The notes under the pieces: model-generated
Told to the model about the DNA's origin: nothing
Seen by the model: the letters and a program-made list of their open reading frames with translations, nothing else
Database searches by the model: none
Assembly: GCA_963757125.1 (NCBI GenBank)
Contig: CAVWQP010000004.1
Location: 1,550,001 to 1,614,000 of the forward strand
DNA from: CAVVSD01 sp963757125
GTDB taxonomy: Bacteria > Actinomycetota > Thermoleophilia > Solirubrobacterales > Solirubrobacteraceae
Direction: 5' to 3'
DNA: 64,000 nt
Made by a program: the position numbers and the translations under genes
Shown here: one piece after another, positions 8,410 to 16,564 of the stretch
How positions within the stretch are numbered: position 1 is the stretch's first letter
Layout of the letters: each line of letters opens with the position of its first letter

Positions 8410-10841
8410 TTCTCGGCGTTGCGGCAGACCTCGGCGGCCTGGGACGCCGGCGCGGTGTGGACCACGCCGCGCTGCGTCCCGGTGCGCTCGAGGACGAGCG
8501 GCCCGACCGGCTGGCCGCCGACGCCGTCGCCCGGCAGCGGCCGCCCGCCGCGCCGGTCGAGCCGCACCGTGTGCCGGCCTGCGGGGACGTCGATCGTCGA
8601 GATCTGCGTCCAGCCCTGCGGGTAGCTCCAGGTGCGCCCGAGCGTCCCGGCGGGCCTGCCGTCGATCGTGACCTTCACGGGGCGCTGGTTGGGGCCCTGC
8701 ACCCACACCCGGTACGTCCCGGCCTCGGGCACGTCGATCGTCGTCTCCAGGAAGCCGGGGCCGTACATCTGGATGTAGTCGGTCTTCGACTTGCGCCAGG
8801 TCGGCACGGTCGTCCCGGTCCCGAGATGGGCGATCGCCGTCCTCCCGGTCTCCGCCCACGACACCTGGACCCGCGGCCCCCCGACGCGCGCCTTGCGCAC
8901 GAGCGCCTGGCACTCGGCCTTCACCCCGGCCGGACCGGTGCCCGGTACCGGCACGTGCTGCAGCACGGTCACCCGCTCCTGCCGCTTCCAGACCTCGGTG
9001 AACGGTGAGCGGTCGACGAGCTTGTAGTTGACCGGCGGGCGGCTCCAGAAGGGTCCGCGGCGCTGGGTGACGAGCGGGTAGCGCTCGATGCCCTGGACGT
9101 CCATGGTGTCGAGGTCGAAGGCGAACGACGGCTGCGGCGCCTTCGCGAGCACGTCGGGGCGGAAGCCGACGAAGCCGGAGCCCTCCGAGGCCGGGTTCAC
9201 GTACGCGCTGCCGTCGGCCTTGCGCAGGAAGTACTCGGCGTACTCCTCGTGGGCCGGGTAGAGCATCGGGCCCTGCCCGGCGAACTTGTCCCCGACCCGC
9301 TCGAGGTCGCGCATGCGGTCCGTCGGCGCGAGGGAGATGTCGTGGAAGGCCATCGCGTTGCCCGCCAGCACGACGGCGGTGAGCACGCCCGCGGCCATCC
9401 ACGACGCGGCCTTCGGGAGCTGGCCGAAGCGCCCCACCCCGCGGATCGCGGCGACCCCGGCGAACGCGAGCGCGAGGGCCACCGGACCGACGACGCAGAT
9501 CGCCTTGAGCTGGATCCAGGGCCCCGTGCGCTGGGTGAAGTACAGGAGCGCGACGGCCGAGGCGATGCCGACGAAGAGCAGGCCGCGGTCGCGCTTGTGC
9601 GCCGCCCACGCGAGCCCGACGAGCGCGAGGATGCCCACGACGACGCCGCCGAGGAGCGTCGCGTTCGTGTCCCCGAGCGACGGCACGCGGTAGTCGCCGC
9701 TGATCCAGACGCCGAGCGCGGCGCGGGCGGGCACGGGCGCCGCGAGGTTGCCGAGGTCGATGAGGGCCGTCGCGCCCGGGCCCTGCGCGGCGACGGCGAC
9801 CTTCGCGAGCTGGGTCGCCCAGTAGATCATCGGCGCCGCGAGCGCGATCGCGAGCACGCCCGCGCCGATCCAGGACCGCAGCGCGAGCCAATCGATCCCG
9901 GGCACCCACGTGCCGGTCCGGCGCACGAGGACGGTCGCCAGCACCGCGAGGATCAGCAGGACCGCCAGCCAGGGCCCGATGGTGATCGAGAACGTGCCCA
10001 TGAGGGCGGCGACGCCGATCGCGAGCGGCAGGATCCCGCGGACCCCGTCCTCCCGCGGGCGCAGCGACGTGACGATCGCCGCGCAGAAGACGAGCGCCGT
10101 CGCGGTCGTGAGCTCCTTGATGCCGCCGACGAGCGCGTAGCCGTACAGCGTGCTCGGCTGCGCTGCGACGAACGCCGCGAGCGCGCGCAGCCCACGCGAC
10201 GGCACGATGCGCGCGAGCAGTCCGTAGATGCCGAGCGACAGCATCCCGCCGCTGAACGCCATGAGCGGCTGGTAGGTCCACGACGCCGACACGCCGAGCA
10301 GCTGCCCGATGCTCCCGAGGACCGCGTTCCCGGCGCCCGGGTACCCGGTGACCGCCGTCTTCGACATGACGACGAGGTAGGAGCTCGGCCGCGGGAAGGG
10401 AAGCTCGCGACCATGGGTCGTGAGCCAGGTCGCCCATTCGAACTGCAGCGCGAGGTCGACGATCCGCGCGTAGCCGGTCCACGTGGCCTGGCCGGTGAGG
10501 AACGCGGGCGCGAGCACGGCGAGGAACGCCCCGAGCGCCGCGACGCCGGGCCACAGCCAGGCGGCGCGCTCGCCCAGCAGCGGCCGGATGTCGTGGCGGC
10601 ACCACGCGAGGCCGCCGACGCCGAGCAGCACGATCGCGACCCAGTTCAGGTGCGCCGTGAAGCTCCAGGAGAACCCCGTCAGGAAGGTGCCCACCGCGAG
10701 CAGCGTCACGAAGCCGGCGGGGAGGACGAGCACCGGCGCGACCGCGCCCCGCGCGAGACGTCGCACGAGCAGGCCCGCCCCGGCGGATGCCGCGAGCAGG
10801 ACGAGCGGCGCTGCCAGGTAGCTGACGAGGAAGAGTCCCAT
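8379..10841 (-). CDS. Large polytopic GT-C-like membrane protein with soluble C-terminal half
   Basis: About 820 residues from the ATG at 10841, chosen over an upstream GTG because it begins directly with helix 1. Residues 1-480 hold about 13 transmembrane segments. Residues about 490-820 are soluble and beta-rich, ending in a carbohydrate-binding-like sandwich (PEAGTYRVWVQG, VTIDGRPAG). The family resembles actinobacterial PMT/arabinosyltransferase-type GT-C enzymes, which use polyprenyl-phosphate sugars outside the membrane. A second copy lies at 23734-26146 and shares GQGPMLYPAHEEYAEY versus GQGPSLYPVFEEYSEY. The DPM-synthase-like GT2 and DUF2304 genes next door would supply its donor. Function is inferred from topology and context only. 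Confidence 0.7.
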   Translation of the reverse strand: MGLFLVSYLAAPLVLLAASAGAGLLVRRLARGAVAPVLVLPAGFVTLLAVGTFLTGFSWSFTAHLNWVAIVLLGVGGLAWCRHDIRPLLGERAAWLWPGVAALGAFLAVLAPAFLTGQATWTGYARIVDLALQFEWATWLTTHGRELPFPRPSSYLVVMSKTAVTGYPGAGNAVLGSIGQLLGVSASWTYQPLMAFSGGMLSLGIYGLLARIVPSRGLRALAAFVAAQPSTLYGYALVGGIKELTTATALVFCAAIVTSLRPREDGVRGILPLAIGVAALMGTFSITIGPWLAVLLILAVLATVLVRRTGTWVPGIDWLALRSWIGAGVLAIALAAPMIYWATQLAKVAVAAQGPGATALIDLGNLAAPVPARAALGVWISGDYRVPSLGDTNATLLGGVVVGILALVGLAWAAHKRDRGLLFVGIASAVALLYFTQRTGPWIQLKAICVVGPVALALAFAGVAAIRGVGRFGQLPKAASWMAAGVLTAVVLAGNAMAFHDISLAPTDRMRDLERVGDKFAGQGPMLYPAHEEYAEYFLRKADGSAYVNPASEGSGFVGFRPDVLAKAPQPSFAFDLDTMDVQGIERYPLVTQRRGPFWSRPPVNYKLVDRSPFTEVWKRQERVTVLQHVPVPGTGPAGVKAECQALVRKARVGGPRVQVSWAETGRTAIAHLGTGTTVPTWRKSKTDYIQMYGPGFLETTIDVPEAGTYRVWVQGPNQRPVKVTIDGRPAGTLGRTWSYPQGWTQISTIDVPAGRHTVRLDRRGGRPLPGDGVGGQPVGPLVLERTGTQRGVVHTAPASQAAEVCRNAENYDWVELTLR

Positions 10842-10963
10842 GGGCCAGGCGGCGCGCCACGGTACCAGCGGACCAGGCCCCACCCGGCCCGGCCGCTAGG
10901 CTCATCGGGTTTTCCGGGGGCGCAACTCGGCGGCCCATCGCCCGTTGTCCTTCCAAGCCACGC

Positions 10964-11722
10964 ATGACGAAGCTTCTCGCCATCGTTCCCGCGTACAACG
11001 AGGCTGGGGCCATCGGCTCCACGGTCTCCGAGTTGCACGTGCACGCCCCGGACTTCGATGTCCTGGTGGTCGACGACGGCTCCACCGACGACACCGCGGG
11101 CTGCGCACGCCGCGCCGGCGCGACCGTCCTGGAGCTGCCGTTCAACCTCGGGATCGGCGGCGCCGTGCAGTCCGGCTACCAGTACGCGATGTCGCACGGC
11201 TACCAGGTCGCGGTCCAGGTCGACGGCGACGGGCAGCACGATCCGCGCTACCTCCCCGAGCTGCTGCAGCACCTGCGCTCGGACCCGAGCCTCAACATGG
11301 TCACGGGCTCGCGCTTCATCGACATGGCCGACAAGGACGGGTACCGCTCGTCCGCCTCGCGGCGCATCGGCATCCGGATGTTCTCCCGGATCCTGTCGCG
11401 CGTCGTCGGCCGCCCGATCACCGATCCCACGTCGGGCCTGCGGATGACCGACCGCCACGGCATCGAGCTCTTCGCCCGCGACTACCCGCACGACTACCCC
11501 GAGGTCGAGGCGATCGTCCTCAGCCACGCGCACCGCATGGTGGGCGACGAGGTGCCCGTCCGGATGCGGGCCCGGGTCACCGGCCGCTCGTCGATCGGCT
11601 CGACGCAGTCCGTCTACTACATGATCAAGGTGACGCTGGCCGTGTTCGTCGGCCTGCTGCGCGCGCGCCCGGCGATCGACGCCGGCGACGCCGCCGCCGT
11701 CCAGGCGGAGCACGGCCTGTAG
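10964..11722 (+). CDS. Dolichol-phosphate mannose synthase-like GT2 (polyprenyl-phosphate glycosyltransferase)
   Basis: A 252-residue GT-A enzyme with IVPAYNEAGAIG (7-18), VVDDGSTDDT, NLGIGGAVQSGY and QVDGDGQHDP (DGD catalytic acidic motif), then TSGLRM. This is the DPM1/GtrB pattern: transfer of a sugar from an NDP donor to polyprenyl phosphate at the cytoplasmic face. There is no C-terminal membrane anchor; membrane attachment is probably supplied by the DUF2304 protein encoded 2 bases downstream. The gene is divergent from the GT-C-like protein that would use its product, with 122 bases of shared promoter region (10842-10963). Confidence 0.88.
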   Translation: MTKLLAIVPAYNEAGAIGSTVSELHVHAPDFDVLVVDDGSTDDTAGCARRAGATVLELPFNLGIGGAVQSGYQYAMSHGYQVAVQVDGDGQHDPRYLPELLQHLRSDPSLNMVTGSRFIDMADKDGYRSSASRRIGIRMFSRILSRVVGRPITDPTSGLRMTDRHGIELFARDYPHDYPEVEAIVLSHAHRMVGDEVPVRMRARVTGRSSIGSTQSVYYMIKVTLAVFVGLLRARPAIDAGDAAAVQAEHGL

Positions 11723-11724
11723 TC

Positions 11725-12141
11725 ATGGAGATGGGCCTGCGCATCCAGCTGGTCGCGATCGTCGTCGCCGGCGGCCTGTTCTTCATCGTCTTCGAGCTCG
11801 TGCGGCGCAAGCGGCTGCTCGAGCGCTACGCGCTGCTGTGGCTTGGCTCGACGGTCGTGCTGCTCGGCCTGGCCGTGTGGAAGGACCTGCTCGTCACCGT
11901 CTCCACCGCGGTGGGGATCTACTACGCGCCGTCGGCGCTGTTCGCGGTGACGCTCGCGTTCGTCCTCATGCTGCTGCTGCACTTCTCGCTGGTCATCTCG
12001 CGCCTGGCCGACCAGAACAAGGTGCTGGCCCAGAAGCTCAGCCTCCTGCAGCAGCGCGTCGAGGTCCTCGAGAGCGGCGAGGCCGAGACCGCCGAGCACT
12101 CGGCGCGCACCTCGCGCGCCGAGATCGGCTCGCTGCCCTGA
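11725..12141 (+). CDS. DUF2304 small membrane protein, partner of GT2
   Basis: A 138-residue protein with three hydrophobic helices in residues 1-95 and a C-terminal coiled-coil tail (NKVLAQKLSLLQQRVEVLE). DUF2304 proteins are regularly encoded next to polyprenyl-phosphate GT2 enzymes. The start used is ATG 11725, 2 bases after the GT2 stop; ATG 11731 is an alternative. Likely role: membrane recruitment of the upstream enzyme through the coiled coil. That role is an inference from co-occurrence. Confidence 0.8.
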   Translation: MEMGLRIQLVAIVVAGGLFFIVFELVRRKRLLERYALLWLGSTVVLLGLAVWKDLLVTVSTAVGIYYAPSALFAVTLAFVLMLLLHFSLVISRLADQNKVLAQKLSLLQQRVEVLESGEAETAEHSARTSRAEIGSLP

Positions 12142-12143
12142 GC

Positions 12144-13175
12144 TTGCCGGCAGCGGCCGTCGTCATCGTCGGCCACGACAGCGCCGACGCACTGCCCGCC
12201 ACGTTGGGCGCCCTGCTGCCCCAGCTGGGCGAGGACGACGAGGTCGTGGTCGTCGACTGCGCGTCGCGCGACGACACGGCTGCGGTGGCGCGCGTCACGC
12301 TCGACGGGCGCGGGACGGTGCTCGAGCCGGGCGAGAACCTCGGGTTCGCCGGCGGCTGCAACGCAGGCGCCGCGACGACGTCCGCGCCGCTGCTCGTCCT
12401 GCTGAACCCGGACGCGGTGCCGGAGCCCGGCTTCCTCGACGCGCTGAAGGCGGCGGCGGGCGCACACCCGCGCTGGGGCGCCTGGCAGGCGCTCGTGTCG
12501 CTGCCCGGGCGGCAGGAGGTGAACACGGACGGCAACGTCGTCCACTGGCTCGGGATCGGCTGGGCGGGCGGGCTGCACTCGGCAGGCGCCGACGCGCGGG
12601 CGCGCGGCGACCACGACGTCGGGTTCCCGTCGGGCGCGGCCATGGCGGTCCGGCGCGAGGCGTGGGACGCGGTCGGCGGCTTCGACGCCCGCTACTTCAT
12701 GTACGGCGAGGACCTCGACCTCGGGCTGCGGCTGCGGCTCGCGGGCTGGGGCAGCGGCGTCGCGCCGGCCGCGGAGGTCGTCCACGACTACGCGTTCACG
12801 AAGGGCGACTACAAGTGGTTCTGGCTCGAGCGCAACCGGGCGTGGACGGTGCTCGGCGCGTACCCGGGGGCGCTCCTCGCGGCGCTCGCGCCGGCGCTGC
12901 TGGCGTTCGAGGTCGTGCTGCTGCTGCTCGCGTGGCGTGGCGGGTGGCTGCGGGCGAAGCTGCGGGCGCAGGTGGCGGTGGTGCGGGAGCTGCCGGTGCT
13001 GTGGGCGCGGCGGGCGGAGGTGCAGGCGACGCGGTCCGTGTCGGCGTCTGCGTTCGCTGCGGGCCTGTCGGACTCGCTGGACTCGCCGAACCTCGCGGCG
13101 GCCCAGGCGATCCCGGGGGCTTCGGCGTTGCAGTCGGCGTACTGGCGCCTGGTGCGCCTGGTGATCCCGGGCTAG
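12144..13175 (+). CDS. GT2 glycosyltransferase with C-terminal membrane helices
   Basis: About 343 residues from the TTG at 12144, 2 bases after the previous stop. No ATG or GTG lies closer to the first strand AAVVIVGHDSADAL. It has VVVVDCASRDDT, NLGFAGGCNAG, NPDAVPEPGF (acidic motif) and YGEDLDLGLRLRLAGW, all typical of inverting GT2 rhamnosyl-type transferases. Residues about 245-275 are strongly hydrophobic and anchor the enzyme. It ends a plus-strand run of three genes (GT2, DUF2304, GT2) that looks like one operon. Confidence 0.85.
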   Translation: MPAAAVVIVGHDSADALPATLGALLPQLGEDDEVVVVDCASRDDTAAVARVTLDGRGTVLEPGENLGFAGGCNAGAATTSAPLLVLLNPDAVPEPGFLDALKAAAGAHPRWGAWQALVSLPGRQEVNTDGNVVHWLGIGWAGGLHSAGADARARGDHDVGFPSGAAMAVRREAWDAVGGFDARYFMYGEDLDLGLRLRLAGWGSGVAPAAEVVHDYAFTKGDYKWFWLERNRAWTVLGAYPGALLAALAPALLAFEVVLLLLAWRGGWLRAKLRAQVAVVRELPVLWARRAEVQATRSVSASAFAAGLSDSLDSPNLAAAQAIPGASALQSAYWRLVRLVIPG

Positions 13176-13194
13176 CCCGGCGGCGGCCCGGAGC

Positions 13195-13962
13195 TCACCA
13201 CGTCACCCAAGGCGCCTCGCCCCGGTCCCACAACGACCGCAGGAACCGGACCTCGCGCAGCGTGTCCATCGCCTGCCAGAAGCCCTCGTGCGTGAACGCA
13301 CGCAGCTGGTCCTCCGCCGCGAGCTGCTCCAGCGTGTCGGATTCGAAGCTCGTCCCGTCGTCGGGGATGTAGTCGAGGACCTGGGGCTCCAGCACCATGA
13401 AGCCGCCGTTGATCCACCCCTCGCCCATCTGGGGCTTCTCGGTGAAGTGGACCGCGCCGTCCTCGCGGAAGTCCAGGCCGCCGAAGCGCGACGGCGGGCG
13501 CACCGCGGTCACCGTCGCCAGCCGGCCGTGGGCGCGATGGAACTCCAGGAGGGCGTTGAGGTCGACGGTCCCCACGCCGTCGCCGTACGTGAGCATGAAC
13601 GTGCCGTCGGAGAGCCGGTCGCGCAGCCGCCCGACGCGCCCGCCGGTGTTCGTGTCCTGCCCGGTCTCGACGAGGTGCACGGTCCAGTCCTCGCGGTCCT
13701 CCGCCGCACGGCTGATCGAGCCGTCGGACAGGTCGACCGTCATGCTGCCGTGCAGCGTCGCGAGATCGACGAAGAAGCGCTTGATGACGTCGCCCTTGTA
13801 GCCCAGCGCGACGCAGAACTCGCCGAACCCCTGGCCCGCGTAGTGCTTCATGATGTGCCACAGGATCGGCCGGCCGCCGACCTCGACCATCGGCTTCGGC
13901 CGGACCTCGGTCTCCTCCGACAGGCGCGTGCCGAGTCCCCCGGCCAGGATCACCACCTTCAT
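13195..13962 (-). CDS. rfbF: Glucose-1-phosphate cytidylyltransferase
   Basis: This 255-residue nucleotidyltransferase starts at ATG 13962. It has LAGGLGTRLSEET (the activated nucleotide loop), VRPKPMVEVGG (catalytic Lys), YKGDVIKRFF, LTYGDGVG (metal Asp) and WINGGFMVLEP. The ending is a W-rich motif (DRGEAPWVTW). Length and motifs match RfbF/DdhA, which makes CDP-glucose from glucose-1-phosphate and CTP. It should feed the CDP-glucose 4,6-dehydratase at 22587-23645 although the two genes are 9 kb apart and on separate transcripts. It is divergent from the CmcI-type methyltransferase. Confidence 0.93.
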   Translation of the reverse strand: MKVVILAGGLGTRLSEETEVRPKPMVEVGGRPILWHIMKHYAGQGFGEFCVALGYKGDVIKRFFVDLATLHGSMTVDLSDGSISRAAEDREDWTVHLVETGQDTNTGGRVGRLRDRLSDGTFMLTYGDGVGTVDLNALLEFHRAHGRLATVTAVRPPSRFGGLDFREDGAVHFTEKPQMGEGWINGGFMVLEPQVLDYIPDDGTSFESDTLEQLAAEDQLRAFTHEGFWQAMDTLREVRFLRSLWDRGEAPWVTW

Positions 13963-14006
13963 CGCGCACACCGTATGCGACCTGCCATCCGGCTAGCCTG
14001 CCCGCC

Positions 14007-14747
14007 GTGACGCAGACCGATCCCCACGACCCCAAGGACCCCGCGCTCGTCGCGGGCATGGCCGCCGACCCCGAGATCCAGCGGCTCGGCCGCGGGCTCT
14101 TCGACAAGGCCAGCGAGTACCGCTACTCCTACAACTTCACGTGGCTGGGTCGCCCCGTGATCCAGTGGCCGCAGGACATCATGGCGCTCCAGGAGATCAT
14201 CTGGAGGACGAAGCCCGACGTCATCGTCGAGACCGGGATCGCCCACGGCGGCTCGCTCATCTTCACCTCCTCGATGCTCGAGCTGCTGGGCGGCGACGGC
14301 CGCGTCATCGGCGTCGACATCGACATCCGCGCGCACAACCGGGTCGCCATCGAGGAGCACCCGATGTTCAAGCGCATCACGATGATCGAGGGCTCCTCGA
14401 TCGACGAGGGCATCGTCGGCCAGGTCTCGGACCTCGTCGGCGACGCGGCGAACGTCATGGTGATCCTCGACTCCAACCACACCCACGAGCACGTCCTCGC
14501 CGAGCTCGAGCTCTACGCGCCGATGGTCAAGCAGGGCGGCTACATCGCCGTCATGGACACGGTGGTCGAGGACATGCCGGGCGACGCGTTCCCCGACCGT
14601 CCGTGGGACCGCGACGACAACCCGGGCACCGCGCTGAAGGCCTACCTGGAGACCGACGCCGGCAGGCGCTTCGAGGTCGACGCCGAGCTCTCCGACCGCC
14701 TCGTCCTCAGCGTCGCGCCCGGCGGCTACCTGAGGGCCACCGCCTGA
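14007..14747 (+). CDS. Cephalosporin-hydroxylase (CmcI)-family methyltransferase
   Basis: This 246-residue protein starts at GTG 14007. The motifs VETGIAHGGSLIF (SAM site), GVDIDIRAHN, ILDSNHTHEHVL and a C-terminal GGYLRA segment match the CmcI family. Members related to rhamnosyl O-methyltransferases act on sugars in surface glycolipids and polysaccharides. The DSNHTHEHV segment provides the predicted divalent-metal ligands. It is translationally coupled to the following SDR gene, whose probable CTG start overlaps this TGA. Confidence 0.85.
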   Translation: MTQTDPHDPKDPALVAGMAADPEIQRLGRGLFDKASEYRYSYNFTWLGRPVIQWPQDIMALQEIIWRTKPDVIVETGIAHGGSLIFTSSMLELLGGDGRVIGVDIDIRAHNRVAIEEHPMFKRITMIEGSSIDEGIVGQVSDLVGDAANVMVILDSNHTHEHVLAELELYAPMVKQGGYIAVMDTVVEDMPGDAFPDRPWDRDDNPGTALKAYLETDAGRRFEVDAELSDRLVLSVAPGGYLRATA

Positions 14748-15605
14748 GGGTTCTCGTCACCGGGGCGACCGGCTACGTCGGTCGCCAGGTGACCGGGCCC
14801 CTCGAGGCCCTGGGTTTCGAGGTCCATGCCGCGGGCCGCGCGCAGGGGGTCGACCTGCTCGCGCCCGGCGGCGCGGATGCGCTGCTCGCGCAGGTGCAGC
14901 CCACGCACCTGCTCCATCTCGCCTGGTACACGGAGCACGGGCTCTTCTGGACGTCCCAGGAGAACCTGCGCTGGGTCGACGCGAGCCTGCGGCTCCTGCA
15001 GGCGTTCGCCTCCAACGGCGGCCGCCGCGCCGTCGTCGCCGGCACGTGCGCGGAGTACGACTGGGTCCCGGGCGGGACGTTCTCGGAGTGGCGCACGCCG
15101 CTGCGGCCCGCGACGCTCTACGGCGCCGCCAAGCTCGGGCTGCACGAGGTCGCGCGCGGCCTCGCGGCGCAGGAGGGCGTGGAGCTCGCCTGGGGACGGA
15201 TCTTCTTCTCCTTCGGCCCCGGCGAGCCCGAGGGGCGCCTCGTGCCCTCGATCGCGCGGGCGCTGCTCGAGGGCCGGGAGGCCCCGATGACGCACGGCCG
15301 CCAGCTGCGCGACACGCTCACGGTCGAGGATCTGGGACGCGCGTTCGCCGCGCTGACGGCCAGCGACTACACCGGCGCCGTGAACATCGGATCCGGAGAG
15401 CGCACCGAGCTGCGCCATCTCGCCGAGCTCGTCGCCGCCGAGGTCGGCCGTCCCGACCTCCTGCGCGTCGGCGCGCTGCCGGCCCGCCCCCGCGAGCCGC
15501 GCGAGCTCATCGCCGACGTGACCCGCCTGCGCGAGCACGTCGGCTGGACGCCGAGCGGACACCCTCGAGGAGGGCGTCGCGCGCACCGTCGCCTCCTTGC
15601 GCTAA
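14744..15605 (+). CDS. NAD-dependent sugar epimerase/reductase (extended SDR), CTG start, frame broken near 15557
   Basis: About 286 residues after repair. The Rossmann motif is VTGATGYVG at the very N-terminus, and the catalytic pair is YGAAK. The conserved MRVLVTG opening is matched only if CTG at 14744 is the initiator; it forms CTGA with the stop of the upstream gene, and no ATG, GTG or TTG is available. The frame is lost at the GG at 15557-15558. Removing one G gives WTPSDTLEEGVARTVASLR and the TAA at 15603-15605, which overlaps the convergent gene's stop. Likely function: reducing or epimerising the 4-keto-6-deoxy sugar made by RfbG. Exact stereochemistry cannot be assigned. Confidence 0.75.
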
Positions 15606-16541
15606 GCCGGGACGCGCCAGCCCGCCTGCACGAAGCGCGTCTGCACCGGCGCGGTCTCGTACAGGGTCTTCTGCCAGCGGGCGGGGAAGGGGTAGTCGTC
15701 GAAGCGCAGCTCGACCTCGTCGTCCGGGTTGCGCCACGTCACCCACTGCTTGAGGAAGACGGTGCCGCCGCCGGTCGTGCGGTCGAAGAGCTGCAGGTAG
15801 TCGGCGACCTGCTCGGGCGTCATCTCCTGCAGCGACGAGATCGACAGCGCCAGGTCGAACGACCCCGCGGGCAGCTCCAGCGCCTCCTCCGGGGAGAGGA
15901 ACCGCAGCCGTTCGGGGGCGAACAGCTGCGACAGGTACCACTGGGAGATGGTCCGAGCGGGCTCGATGTCGATGATCGTGTACGTCGCCTCGGGGTAGCG
16001 CGAGAGCAGCGCGTAGGCCGTGCGCCCGTAGCCGCCGCCGACCTCCACGATGCTCTTCGGCGACGTGCCGCCGAGCGCGCGGTGGATCGCGTCGGCCTCC
16101 AGCGCGCCGTTCGCCAGGTCCTGCGAGATCAGCCGGCCGCGGTAGCGGATCGGCAGCGGGCGCGCCGATCTCGGGCTCGGGCAGGTCGAGGACCTCGCGC
16201 GCGCCGTTGCGCTCGGCGTAGTCCCACAGCAGGCGCGTCGCGACCACGGTGGCCCTGCGCTCGGCGCGCGAGAAGCCCGTGCCGTCCCACAGCTCGTCGT
16301 CGAGCGGCATCGCGGTCGTCATCGCCGACCAGACGGCCTCGGGGGTCGTGTGACGCAGCAGGAACTTCAGCTGCTCGGAGTCCTTGAGCTGGCTGGGGCG
16401 CCAGCGCCAGGTGAAGTAGCGCAGCGCCTGGGTGCGCTTGACGCGTTCCACGCCGTGCTCGGCCAGGAGACGCTCGTGCTCGGCGCCGAGCTTCGTCCAG
16501 AAGCGCGAGGGGGTGTCGGTGACTGGTGTCCGGTCGGTCAT
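15602..16541 (-). CDS. Putative sugar O-methyltransferase, frame broken near 16168
   Basis: About 312 residues after repair, from ATG 16541. The N-terminal 100 residues (FWTKLGAEHERLL, RRATVVATRLLWDYA) lead into the SAM fold: VEVGGGYGR (motif I), IIDIEPA, SLQEMTPEQV. The two halves are in different frames. Deleting one base from the triplet run at 16168-16170 joins IGAPLPIRYRGRLISQDLANG to the methyltransferase core without a gap. The architecture matches the putative sugar O-methyltransferase family found in LPS/capsule loci. Taken literally, the second half alone (ATG 16048) would be a protein without its lid. Confidence 0.78.
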
Positions 16542-16564
16542 CGAAGAGCCGTGGACAGTAGCGG

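Noticed and set aside
15602..16048. Short methyltransferase starting at ATG 16048 as an independent gene
   Set aside because: The upstream frame supplies the family's N-terminal domain and joins it after one base is removed; a lone SAM core without its lid would be atypical.
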